A DNA stretch of 64,000 bases from JACKJP01 sp050249695 (GTDB lineage Bacteria > Pseudomonadota > Alphaproteobacteria > Rhizobiales > Tepidamorphaceae), in NCBI GenBank assembly GCA_050249695.1, contig JBFWQA010000003.1:434001-498000 (forward strand), read 5' to 3'. The notes below the pieces were generated by a model, which ran no database searches, was not told where the DNA came from, and was given only the letters and a program-made list of their open reading frames with translations. Within the stretch, counting starts at the first letter, position 1; the number at the start of each line of letters is the position of its first letter. A program made the translations under genes and the position numbers. Of the stretch, positions 37,379 to 45,056 are shown piece by piece.

Positions 37379-38089
37379 ATGTCGCCTGTCCCCGAACGAA
37401 GGCCCTCTCGGGCTCCCCGGCCCGCACCCAAGGCGGCAAAGCCGGCGGACGGGCAGTCCGCACCGAAAAGGAATGGGAGCGCCGCGCGTGCTCCGGCCGG
37501 CCGCAAGGCGCAGCGCCGGCATCAGATTCTGGGCGCCGCACTCGTGGTCTTTTCCGAACAGGGCTTCGCCGCGGCCCGCCTCGACGATATCGCCGCGCGG
37601 GCCGGAGTCGCCAAGGGGACGCTCTATCTCTATTTCGAGAGCAAGGAGACGTTGTTCGAGGAACTGTTGCGCGAAGCTGCGATGCCCATTTACGGGCGCC
37701 TCGCGCGCATCGCGGCCGACCCCCGAATTTCCGGCCGCGAGGCCATCAAACGGCTGCTCGACGCGTTTCGCCGCGAGATCGTTGAAACCGACGCGCGCCA
37801 CCTCGTCCGCCTCCTCCTCTGCGAGGGCGCGCGCTTTCCTACCCTGACGAGTTTCTACTACCGCGAAATCCTGAGCCGTGCCGTGCCGCTGCTACGACAG
37901 ATTCTGGAACGCGCACACCAGCGCGGTGAAATCAGGTCTGCAAAACTGCTGGAAGCGCCGCAACTGGTGATGGCGCCAGCCATCGCGGCGCTGATGTGGA
38001 ACGACATGTTCGGACGTTTCGAGACGCTGGATATCGAAGCGCTGTTCAATACCCATGTGGACCTGCTGACGACGGGCGAGGATCGATGA
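37379..38089 (+). CDS. TetR family transcriptional regulator
   Basis: A 236-aa regulator. An Ala/Pro/Arg-rich extension (residues ~1-45) precedes a TetR_N helix-turn-helix: RRHQILGAALVVFSEQGFAAARLDDIAARAGVAKGTLYLYFESKETLFEELL. ATG 37379 is chosen (GGATGGA upstream); ATG 37367 would add four residues. The stop overlaps the HlyD gene start as ATGA, so it is the first gene of a four-gene efflux operon (tetR-hlyD-ABC ATPase-ABC permease). It probably represses that operon through the dyad at 37341-37358 and responds to an exported compound. Confidence 0.9.
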   Translation: MSPVPERRPSRAPRPAPKAAKPADGQSAPKRNGSAARAPAGRKAQRRHQILGAALVVFSEQGFAAARLDDIAARAGVAKGTLYLYFESKETLFEELLREAAMPIYGRLARIAADPRISGREAIKRLLDAFRREIVETDARHLVRLLLCEGARFPTLTSFYYREILSRAVPLLRQILERAHQRGEIRSAKLLEAPQLVMAPAIAALMWNDMFGRFETLDIEALFNTHVDLLTTGEDR

Positions 38090-39066
38090 ACCGTAAAATT
38101 ATCGCCGCCATCGTCGCGGTCATAGCGATTGTCGCTGGTCTCTACGCCTATCTTGAGATGAACGCCGGCGAAGAGCGCTGGCAGGGATGGATCGAAGCGG
38201 ATCTGCTTTTCGTAGGCGCCGACGAGGCCGGACGGCTTGAAGCGCTGAAAGTCGAGGAAGGCGATCGCGTCGTCGCCGGTCAACCGCTCTTCGTCATGGA
38301 AAGCGACCTGCAAAGCGCCGACATGGAAGCGGCTGCCGCGGCGGTGTCCCAGTCGAAAGCCACGCTGGAACTCGCCGAAAGCGCGCAGAAGCGGCCCGAG
38401 GAGATCGCTGTGCTGAAGGCGCAGGAGGCGCGCGCGATGGCGGCGCTCGCAGCCTCCAAGGCGGAGTATGAGCGGGTCACCGCTCTGGTCGACAAGGGCA
38501 TCTCCACGCGTTCCAGGCTCGACCAGACGAAGGCCGCCTATGACGCCGACCTCGCCACGCTTTCGGAAGTCCGCCGGCAGATCGAACTCGCCGGCCTCGC
38601 CGCGCGCACCGAGGATATAGAAGGCGCCCGTCAGGCGCTTAACCGCGCCCAGGCACAGCTCGCCGCCGCCCGCGTTCGTCTCGGCAACACGACGGTCGAG
38701 GCGAGCGGCGCGGCGAGCGTCCAGGAAATCTACTACCGGCCCGGCGAGGTCGTCCCGCTCGGCCGGCCGGTCGTCTCTCTCCTGCCGCCGGCACAGCTGA
38801 AGGTGCGCTTCTTCGTTCCCCAGGATGTTCTCCCTCGCATCGACATCGGCACGGCGGTTTCCGTGCATTGCGATGGCTGCCCGGATGGCATGAAGGCACG
38901 TGTCACCTTCATCGCGAGGGAAGCGGAATTCACCCCGCCGGTCATCTACTCGCGGGAGGAACGCGCCAAGCTTATCTTCCGCATCGAGGCGCGGCCCGAC
39001 GATCCTGAAGCGGTCAGGATCGGCCAGCCCGTCGATATCAGCCTCGATGAGGAGGATGCGCGGTGA
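38086..39066 (+). CDS. HlyD family periplasmic adaptor
   Basis: A 326-aa membrane-fusion protein. A single N-terminal TM (KIIAAIVAVIAIVAGLYAYLEM) anchors it. Next come a biotinyl-lipoyl-like half-motif (GADEAGRLEALKVEEGDRVVAGQPLFVME), a long alpha-helical hairpin rich in Ala/Glu/Lys (about residues 80-200), the second lipoyl half (VEASGAASVQEIYYRPGEVVPLGRPVVSL) and a beta-barrel. This layout matches YbhG-like adaptors. It overlaps tetR upstream (ATGA) and the ATPase downstream (GTGA), so the operon is tightly coupled. Confidence 0.9.
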   Translation: MNRKIIAAIVAVIAIVAGLYAYLEMNAGEERWQGWIEADLLFVGADEAGRLEALKVEEGDRVVAGQPLFVMESDLQSADMEAAAAAVSQSKATLELAESAQKRPEEIAVLKAQEARAMAALAASKAEYERVTALVDKGISTRSRLDQTKAAYDADLATLSEVRRQIELAGLAARTEDIEGARQALNRAQAQLAAARVRLGNTTVEASGAASVQEIYYRPGEVVPLGRPVVSLLPPAQLKVRFFVPQDVLPRIDIGTAVSVHCDGCPDGMKARVTFIAREAEFTPPVIYSREERAKLIFRIEARPDDPEAVRIGQPVDISLDEEDAR

Positions 39067-40031
39067 AGGGCGAGGGCCCGCAGGACTACGTGATCGACGT
39101 GGAGGGCCTGACGAAGCGTTTCGGCGGGCGGGCCGTCGTTCGAAATCTCTCCATGCGGGTCGGCCGCGGGGAGATCTACGGCTTCCTCGGGCCGAACGGC
39201 TCCGGCAAAACGACGACGATACGCATGTTGTGCGGGCTTCTCACGCCGGACGGCGGAAAGGGCACCTGCCTTAGCTACGACATCCTGACGCAGGCCGAAC
39301 TCATCAAGCCGCGCGTCGGCTACATGACGCAGCGCTTCAGTCTCTATGAAGACCTCTCCATCCGCGAGAACCTGGAATTCGTCGCCCGCATCTACGGCCT
39401 TTCCCGGCCGCGAGAGGCCGCCACCGAGGCCATCGAACAACTCGGCCTGAAGGGCCGCGAACGCCAGCTTGCAGGACAGCTCTCCGGCGGCTGGAAGCAG
39501 CGGCTCGCCCTCGGCGCCTGCATCCTGCCCGGCCCGGACCTGCTTCTGCTCGACGAACCGACCGCCGGCGTCGACCCGCAGGCGCGGCGCGATTTCTGGA
39601 GCGAGATTCACGGGCTTGCTGCGGGCGGCCTCACGGTCCTGGTCTCCACCCACTACATGGACGAGGCCGAACGCTGCACGCGCATCGCCTATATCGCCTA
39701 TGGCGAACTTCTCTCGCATGGCACCGTCGAGGAAGTCATCGAGAAGGCCGGGCTTTCGACCTGGACGGTCAGCGGCCCCGAATTGCATCGTCTGGCGCAA
39801 GAACTGATGGCCGCGGACGGCGTCGATATGGTGGCACCCTTCGGCTCCAGCCTGCATGTCAGTGGCCGCGACGACGAGCGACTGCGCACCGCGATCCGGT
39901 CGTTTCAGGACAATAGGGACTATCGCTGGAGCCTGTCCGAGCCGACGCTCGAGGACGTCTTCATCGACCTGATGCAGCGATCGCGCGACAACTTCGCCGA
40001 GGAAGCCGTATCGGGAGGCCAATTCCAGTGA
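39063..40031 (+). CDS. ABC exporter ATP-binding protein
   Basis: A 322-aa ATPase of the DrrA/YbhF-like export class. Starts with GTG at 39063, overlapping the HlyD stop. Walker A FLGPNGSGKTTTIRMLCGLL, Q-loop YMTQRFSLYEDLSIRENL, signature QLSGGWKQRLALGACIL, Walker B LLLLDEPTAGVDPQARRDFW and H-loop STHYMDEAERC. The signature reads SGGWKQR, as in YbhF/RbbA-type multidrug ATPases. A short C-terminal domain (residues ~235-322) is typical of the class. Only one nucleotide-binding domain is present. Confidence 0.92.
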   Translation: MKGEGPQDYVIDVEGLTKRFGGRAVVRNLSMRVGRGEIYGFLGPNGSGKTTTIRMLCGLLTPDGGKGTCLSYDILTQAELIKPRVGYMTQRFSLYEDLSIRENLEFVARIYGLSRPREAATEAIEQLGLKGRERQLAGQLSGGWKQRLALGACILPGPDLLLLDEPTAGVDPQARRDFWSEIHGLAAGGLTVLVSTHYMDEAERCTRIAYIAYGELLSHGTVEEVIEKAGLSTWTVSGPELHRLAQELMAADGVDMVAPFGSSLHVSGRDDERLRTAIRSFQDNRDYRWSLSEPTLEDVFIDLMQRSRDNFAEEAVSGGQFQ

Positions 40032-41182
40032 CCGGCATCTCCCCGTCCCGGACGGCCCGCCCCGGCTCGTTGACACGTTTCAGGGCGATGTTCGTGAAGG
40101 AGTTCATCCAGCTCCGCCGCGACCGCGTGACCTTCGCCACCATGATCATGATCCCGCTGTTGCAGATCATCCTGTTCGGCTTTGCCATCAACACGACCCC
40201 GACCAATCTGCCCGCCGCCGTGCTGATGCAGGAACACAACGACATCACGCGTTCCGTTCTCGCGGCGCTGCGCAATACCTCTTATTTCCGGTTCGTCGTG
40301 GAGGCTGCGAGCGAGGAGGAACTGGATCATCTGATCCGTTCGGGCGACGTGCTGTTCGCGGTTGAAATCCCAGCCGGATTCGAACGCGCCATCCGGCGCG
40401 GCGACAAGGCGGCGATCCTGGTCGTCGCAGACGCGACCGATCCCGTCGCCTCCGGCACCGCGCTCGCCGCGCTCGAGGGCACGATCGAACGGTCGCTCGA
40501 GCGTGACCGGGTGATCCCGCCCGACCGCGAGGACGTTCAGCCTTTCGAGTTCCGCCAGCACCGCCGCTACAACCCGGCGGGCGTGACGAGGCTGAACATC
40601 GTGCCCGGTCTGCTCGGCACGATCCTGACCATGACCATGCTGGTCTTCACCGCCCTGTCGGTCACGCGCGAGGTGGAGCGCGGAACCATGGAGAGCCTTC
40701 TGGCGATGCCCATCAGCCCGCTTGAACTGATGCTCGGCAAGATCACGCCCTATATCTTCGCCGGCGCGATCCAGGCGGCCATCATCTTCGCCTGCGGCTG
40801 GTTCATCTTCTCCGTGCCGCTGGAGGGCGATCCGCTTCTGCTGATCGGACTCACGCTGCTTTTCATCACGACCAATCTGTCGATCGGCTATTCGTTCTCC
40901 ACCGTCGCCGGCAATCAGCTTCAGGCGATCCAGATGACGTTCATGTTCTTCCTGCCGAGCATCCTCCTGTCCGGCTTCATGTTTCCCTTCGCCGGCATGC
41001 CCCGCTGGGCGCAGTGGATCGGCGAGGCGCTGCCCATGACGCATTATCTCAGGATCGTCCGCGGGATCATGCTCAAGGGCGCGGGCATGCCCGACGTCTA
41101 CCGCGAAGCCGGGGCCCTGCTCTTTCTGACGCTGATCGCCATGACGATCGCGGTTACCCGCTTCCGCCGCACGCTGGACTGA
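40028..41182 (+). CDS. ABC-2 type exporter permease
   Basis: A 384-aa permease. Starts with GTG overlapping the ATPase stop (GTGA). N-terminal MFVKEFIQLRRDRVTFATMIMIPLLQIILFGFAINT is the conserved ABC-2 entry with the first TM, then a large periplasmic domain (about residues 45-190), and five further TMs around LLGTILTMTMLVFTALSV, ITPYIFAGAIQAAIIFACG, FSTVAGNQLQAIQMTFMFFLPS and the last LLFLTLIAMTIAVT. One permease is encoded, so it probably works as a homodimer. The stop is directly adjacent to the stop of convergent trpE(G). Confidence 0.92.
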   Translation: MTGISPSRTARPGSLTRFRAMFVKEFIQLRRDRVTFATMIMIPLLQIILFGFAINTTPTNLPAAVLMQEHNDITRSVLAALRNTSYFRFVVEAASEEELDHLIRSGDVLFAVEIPAGFERAIRRGDKAAILVVADATDPVASGTALAALEGTIERSLERDRVIPPDREDVQPFEFRQHRRYNPAGVTRLNIVPGLLGTILTMTMLVFTALSVTREVERGTMESLLAMPISPLELMLGKITPYIFAGAIQAAIIFACGWFIFSVPLEGDPLLLIGLTLLFITTNLSIGYSFSTVAGNQLQAIQMTFMFFLPSILLSGFMFPFAGMPRWAQWIGEALPMTHYLRIVRGIMLKGAGMPDVYREAGALLFLTLIAMTIAVTRFRRTLD

Positions 41183-43384
41183 TTAATCCGCCGTCCGCAC
41201 CGCCTCGCCGGACGCCGCACGTTCGGTGAGGCGCATCGCATTCTCGACGATCCGGTTTCCCGCCCCGCCTTCCAGCGTCATCAGCGACTCGGGATGAAAC
41301 TGTACCGCGGCGATCGGCAGCTCCTTGTGCTCCACCGCCATCGGTATGCCGTCCTCCGTCATCGCCGAGACGAAGAGGTTCTCGGGCATGCTCTCCGGAT
41401 CGATATAGAGCGAATGGTATCGACCCACTGCTATCTCAACGGGCAAGCCCGCGAAGATCGAGCCGCCGCGAATCGCGATGCGCGACGGACGGCCATGACT
41501 GGGCGTCGCCAGTTGCGATAGTTTGCCGCCGAAATATTCGCCGATCGCCTGCTGTCCGAGACAAACGCCGAAAACCGGCAGGTTGCGCTCAAGCGCGAGG
41601 CCGATCGTCTCGTTGGTCTTGAAATCGGAAGGCCTGCCCGGCCCGGGCGACATCACGAGCAGATCATATCCGCCCGCTTCCAGGCGTTCGCGCGCATGGG
41701 TATGACGCACGACGTTGACCGTCGCCCCGGTCTGACGGAAATAGTCCGCGAGCATATGGACGAAACTGTCGTCGTGGTCGACGAGCAGCACCTTCTTTCC
41801 GGCGCCCGCGCTCGGCCGGTTGTCGGCCTGCGCCTCCAGATCGCTGTCGCTTCCGCGCAGCGCCTGATGCAGTGCTTCGGCCTTGGTCTGGCACTCCTCT
41901 TCCTCGGCAACGGGGTCGCTGTCATAAAGCAGTGTCGCTCCGACACGAACCTCCGCCGTGCCGTCCTTCATCCGCACCGTACGGATCGTGATGCCCGTAT
42001 TGATATGGCCGTCGAGACCGAGCACGCCAAGCGCGCCGCCGTACCAGCGCCGGGGCGACCCCTCGTGATTTTCCACGAACTGCATCGCCCACAGCTTCGG
42101 CGCGCCCGTGACGGTCACCGCCCAGGCATGCGAGAGAAACGCATCGAGCGCGTCGAATTCGGGCCGCAGCACCGCTTCGACGTGATCGACCGTGTGAAAC
42201 AGCTTGGAATAGGTTTCCACCTGCCTTCGCGCGATCACCTTGATGGAACCCGGTTCGCAGATGCGCGCCTTGTCGTTGCGGTCGACATCGGTGCACATGT
42301 TGAGCTCGAAGGCGTCCTTGTCGGAGTTCAGCAGCAGGCGGATCTGCTCCGCGTCGGCGATGGCGTCCTTGCCGCGCCGGATCGTGCCCGAGATCGGGCA
42401 GGTCTCGATCCGCTCGCCATCCGAACGAACGAACATTTCCGGCGAGGCGGAAACCAGAAATTCGCCTTCGCCCAGATTGATCAGCGCGCCGAACGGCGCC
42501 GGATTGATCCGTGAGAGCCGCCGGAAGATTTCCGCCGGGGTGCGGGTACACGGTTCACCGAAGAGCTGGCCGGGAACAGCTTCGAATAGATCGCCGCGCG
42601 CGAAATGCTGGCGCGCTTCCTCCACGATCTCCCGGTAGTGGCCCGGCTTCATGTCCCGGAATGTCTTGCCGCCTTGCGTCTTGTAGGCGCTTTCCTTGGT
42701 CTGCCGGGGAAGGCCGACCGTCGACCGTCCGGCCCAGGAGAACTCATAGGTCGCGACCAGCCCACGCTCACCGCGGCGGTCATAGGCGAAAAGCTGATCG
42801 GGCAGATAGACGACGACATCGCGCTGGTCGTCCGCGCGGGCCATCTTCATCTCCAGATCTTCCAGTTGAAACACGAGGTCGTAGCTGAAGGCGCCGTAGA
42901 AGCCCAACAGCCCGTCATCGGCGATCTTCAGCGCCGCGATGAGCTGCCGCATCAGCGAGAAGATGGTCGGCCGGCGTGTCCGGTTCTCCTCCTCGACGGG
43001 CGCTTCGCTGGCCGGCACCGCGCCGCTGATCCGCCGCGCGCTCGATTCCTCGACCACGATCATCGGATCGGACGCCCGACGCAACGCATCGTTCAGGAAT
43101 GCGACGAGGATTTCACCGCGCGGATTCAGCGCCTCGATGGCGAATTCGCGGCCGCGCGAGGTCACCATCAGGGGCGGACTGGAAAATCCCAGGTCGAAAT
43201 TGTCGTAGCGGCCGGGAACCTGCATGCCGGACGACAGGAGGACACCCGGATGATGGTCGAGATCTGCGACCAGCTGCTCCATGCGCGCGGCGATGTCGGT
43301 CAATTCGACATGACGCCTGACGACCAGGCCTGCGGCTGTCGAGAAGGTGCTGTCGGTGGGCATCGAAAAGAAATTGCGGTTCAT
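41183..43384 (-). CDS. trpE(G): Anthranilate synthase, fused TrpE-TrpG
   Basis: Makes anthranilate from chorismate, the first step of tryptophan synthesis. At 733 aa it is the fused form found in Rhizobiaceae and relatives. Residues ~1-520 are the TrpE component, with GTIRRGKDAIADAEQIRLLLNSDKDAFELNMCTDVDRNDKARI and the chorismate-binding AWAVTVTGAPKLWAMQFVE. After a short linker, residues ~545-725 are a class-I glutamine amidotransferase: DHDDSFVHMLADYF, nucleophile Cys in LPVFGVCLGQQAIGEYFGG, and His/Glu in VQFHPESLMTLEGG. SD GAGGGAAAG precedes ATG 43384. It is regulated by the trpL attenuator immediately upstream. Confidence 0.97.
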   Translation of the reverse strand: MNRNFFSMPTDSTFSTAAGLVVRRHVELTDIAARMEQLVADLDHHPGVLLSSGMQVPGRYDNFDLGFSSPPLMVTSRGREFAIEALNPRGEILVAFLNDALRRASDPMIVVEESSARRISGAVPASEAPVEEENRTRRPTIFSLMRQLIAALKIADDGLLGFYGAFSYDLVFQLEDLEMKMARADDQRDVVVYLPDQLFAYDRRGERGLVATYEFSWAGRSTVGLPRQTKESAYKTQGGKTFRDMKPGHYREIVEEARQHFARGDLFEAVPGQLFGEPCTRTPAEIFRRLSRINPAPFGALINLGEGEFLVSASPEMFVRSDGERIETCPISGTIRRGKDAIADAEQIRLLLNSDKDAFELNMCTDVDRNDKARICEPGSIKVIARRQVETYSKLFHTVDHVEAVLRPEFDALDAFLSHAWAVTVTGAPKLWAMQFVENHEGSPRRWYGGALGVLGLDGHINTGITIRTVRMKDGTAEVRVGATLLYDSDPVAEEEECQTKAEALHQALRGSDSDLEAQADNRPSAGAGKKVLLVDHDDSFVHMLADYFRQTGATVNVVRHTHARERLEAGGYDLLVMSPGPGRPSDFKTNETIGLALERNLPVFGVCLGQQAIGEYFGGKLSQLATPSHGRPSRIAIRGGSIFAGLPVEIAVGRYHSLYIDPESMPENLFVSAMTEDGIPMAVEHKELPIAAVQFHPESLMTLEGGAGNRIVENAMRLTERAASGEAVRTAD

Positions 43385-43403
43385 CTTTCCCTCGGTCTTT
43401 CAG

Positions 43404-43444
43404 CAAAAACCCGCAGAGCAGAGGAACCGGCCGCCGCGCTGCGG
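43404..43444 (-). terminator. trp attenuator terminator
   Basis: On the minus strand, CCGCAG (43444-43439) pairs with CTGCGG (43416-43411) and is followed by GTTTTTG, giving an intrinsic terminator between trpL and trpE(G). It starts 34 bases after the trpL stop. The intervening GC-rich segment (about 43445-43475) can offer the competing pairing expected of an antiterminator. Stalling at the two Trp codons of trpL would decide between the two folds. Confidence 0.8.
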
Positions 43445-43478
43445 TGGCGGCCATGACAGAACATGCGTCAGGCCACCC

Positions 43479-43526
43479 CTAAAGGATGGCCCACCAACGT
43501 CCGGCGATGACAATCGTCATGTTCAT
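43479..43526 (-). CDS. trpL: trp operon leader peptide with tandem Trp codons
   Basis: A 15-codon open frame reading MNMTIVIAGRWWAIL, with two adjacent Trp codons at residues 11-12, then TAG. It lies 94 bases before trpE(G) and just before a terminator hairpin. In Sinorhizobium meliloti the trpL ORF starts at the mRNA 5' end and controls trpE(G) by attenuation, also yielding the small RNA rnTrpL. The same layout fits here: the promoter -10 ends 10 bases before this ATG, and there is no SD. An internal ATG at codon 3 is an alternative start. Confidence 0.85.
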   Translation of the reverse strand: MNMTIVIAGRWWAIL

Positions 43527-43536
43527 GGGGCCGCAT

Positions 43537-43564
43537 GTAATATCAGCCGCCACCTCCGCGTCAA
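43537..43564 (-). promoter_or_regulatory. trpL-trpE(G) promoter
   Basis: Minus-strand TTGACG (-35, at 43564-43559), 16-base spacer, TATTAC (-10, at 43542-43537). The predicted start lies about 7 bases on, within about four bases of the trpL ATG at 43526, so the leader mRNA would be leaderless or nearly so, as in rhizobial trpL. Confidence 0.7.
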
Positions 43565-43623
43565 GCAGATTGCGCCCGCGTCAATGCCCGGTGCGCCTCC
43601 CCTTCAGCGCACAGGAAAGTGGC

Positions 43624-43660
43624 GAAAAAACAAAACCCCGGCCGAAAGACCGGGGTTTTG
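43624..43660 (-). terminator. Intrinsic terminator of the cold-shock gene
   Basis: An 11-bp perfect stem CAAAACCCCGG / CCGGGGTTTTG at 43631-43641 and 43650-43660, followed on the minus strand by TTTTTTCGCC. It lies 32 bases after the cspA-like stop and upstream of the trpL promoter, insulating the two units. Confidence 0.85.
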
Positions 43661-43691
43661 CCATCTGGAAAGATTTCGGGATCGGCCGCGA

Positions 43692-43904
43692 TCAGCCGAT
43701 CGTCGCAAGATTGGCCGCTGCGGACTTGCCCTTGCGCGGATCCATCTGCAGCTCGTAGGACACTTTCTGGCCCTCGTTGAGGCTTGTCATGCCCGAGCGC
43801 TCGACCGCGCTGATATGGACGAATACGTCCGCGCCGCCCTCATCCGGCTGGATGAAGCCATAACCTTTGGTGGCGTTGAACCACTTGACTGTACCTGTAG
43901 CCAT
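43692..43904 (-). CDS. Cold-shock protein (CspA family)
   Basis: A 70-aa single cold-shock domain, an RNA chaperone that melts secondary structure. RNP1 KGYGFIQPDEGG (about residues 13-24) and RNP2 VFVHISAVE (about 27-35) are intact, with the entry GTVKWFN. A good SD (AAGGAGA) precedes the ATG. A long untranslated leader lies upstream, a common feature of temperature-controlled csp genes. It is monocistronic, with a strong terminator 32 bases downstream. Confidence 0.96.
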   Translation of the reverse strand: MATGTVKWFNATKGYGFIQPDEGGADVFVHISAVERSGMTSLNEGQKVSYELQMDPRKGKSAAANLATIG

Positions 43905-44172
43905 TTTCAGGGATCTCCTTGTCGCTACTGATCGTGGGGTTGGGGTGTGCCGGCGCTTTGATTGACATGCGTGGAGGATCTGATCGTCCCGTCAATGTCG
44001 ATATTCTGTCGCGCTCCAGCGTTGGTAGGTAGCGTGCGTAGATCCACTGCCTTAGTTTGTCCGGAGACAAGCTCCGGAAGTACCGAAACCTCGTACCAGG
44101 CCTCCGCCCTCTCTGAGGGCCATCGGCTTCGGCCGTCAATTCCAGCGATCACCTCACCCGCGATCTAGTATA
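43905..44172 (-). promoter_or_regulatory. Long 5' leader and promoter of the cold-shock gene
   Basis: About 260 non-coding bases lie between the cspA-like ATG and a good -10 hexamer, TATACT, on the minus strand (44172-44167); the -35 is not convincing. The leader contains several short inverted repeats, for example TCCGGA repeated near 44061-44079 and CCCTC/GAGGG near 44109-44121. Long structured leaders control csp mRNA stability and translation with temperature; that role is inferred. The rest of the gap, 44173-44329, shows nothing recognisable. Confidence 0.5.
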
Positions 44173-44329
44173 GTCGCATCCACGCGCGCAGTGATCCGGC
44201 GAAAGCTTGCTCACAAAAAGCCGTAATTTGCAATAGTCGGCTCAACCGACGCCCAAGGCGGCCTCGTGCCCTGCCGATCGCAGCGCTGCCGAAGCAATCC
44301 GGACAGGCGTTGCCACACCGCCCGGTCGT

Positions 44330-44866
44330 CTACTTCACCAGCGCGGAGACCTGGCGGAAATGCTCGTGCGTGGAATCGCCGATCCACTCGAAGAGGACCA
44401 TCTCCGTCGTAACGATTTCGATGCCCGCATCGGCCATCCGGGCAAGGCCCGCCTGACGGTTCTCGGCCTTGCGCGAGCCGCACGCGTCGGCAACCACGAA
44501 GACCTTGTGACCGAGCGCCGACAGTCCCAACGCGGTTTGCAGCACGCAGATATGGGCTTCGACCCCGGCGATCACGATGTCCTTGCCGGCGGTCAGCTTC
44601 GACCTGACTTCGGCGCTTTGCGCACAATCGAAGCTCGTCTTGGCGATGACATTGCGGCTGTCCCGCGCCGGGAGTTCATCCACCGTGCCGCCAAGCCCCT
44701 TGGGGTTTTGTTCCGTATAGAGCGTCCTGACGCCGAGAAGTTTCGCGGCCTCGGCGAGGCGGCGCGCATTCGCGATGACGTCGTCCTTGCGATCGATCGC
44801 CGCCATCAGTCGGGTCTGGAAGTCGATCATCAGCAGAACGGATTTGTCGGCTTTGATCAGGCCCAT
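44330..44866 (-). CDS. Isochorismatase family hydrolase
   Basis: A 178-aa cysteine hydrolase of the isochorismatase/nicotinamidase fold. ATG 44866 is chosen for its SD (GGGGAGAAAG). Catalytic Asp in LLMIDFQTRLMAAI (about residue 15), Lys in IAKTSFDCA, and Cys in IVIAGVEAHICVLQTALGL. The fold includes nicotinamidases, ureidoacrylate hydrolases and the YcaC-type octamers. The substrate is not recognisable from the sequence. No operon partner: the next gene upstream is divergent. Confidence 0.88.
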   Translation of the reverse strand: MGLIKADKSVLLMIDFQTRLMAAIDRKDDVIANARRLAEAAKLLGVRTLYTEQNPKGLGGTVDELPARDSRNVIAKTSFDCAQSAEVRSKLTAGKDIVIAGVEAHICVLQTALGLSALGHKVFVVADACGSRKAENRQAGLARMADAGIEIVTTEMVLFEWIGDSTHEHFRQVSALVK

Positions 44867-45056
44867 CGTCTTTCTCCCCTGCTCATTGGGCCAGGCGGTG
44901 GTCCCCGCGCGCCGGAACCATATTCCCAACCGAAATCTCCGCAAATTAAGCGTAATGTAACGCGAATCGACTAGTTTGATCTTCATTGACGCTACGCGTT
45001 GCGGCTATGATCACGTGGCGCATCGCTACTGAACCGACCTAAGGGGGGCCGGCCGG

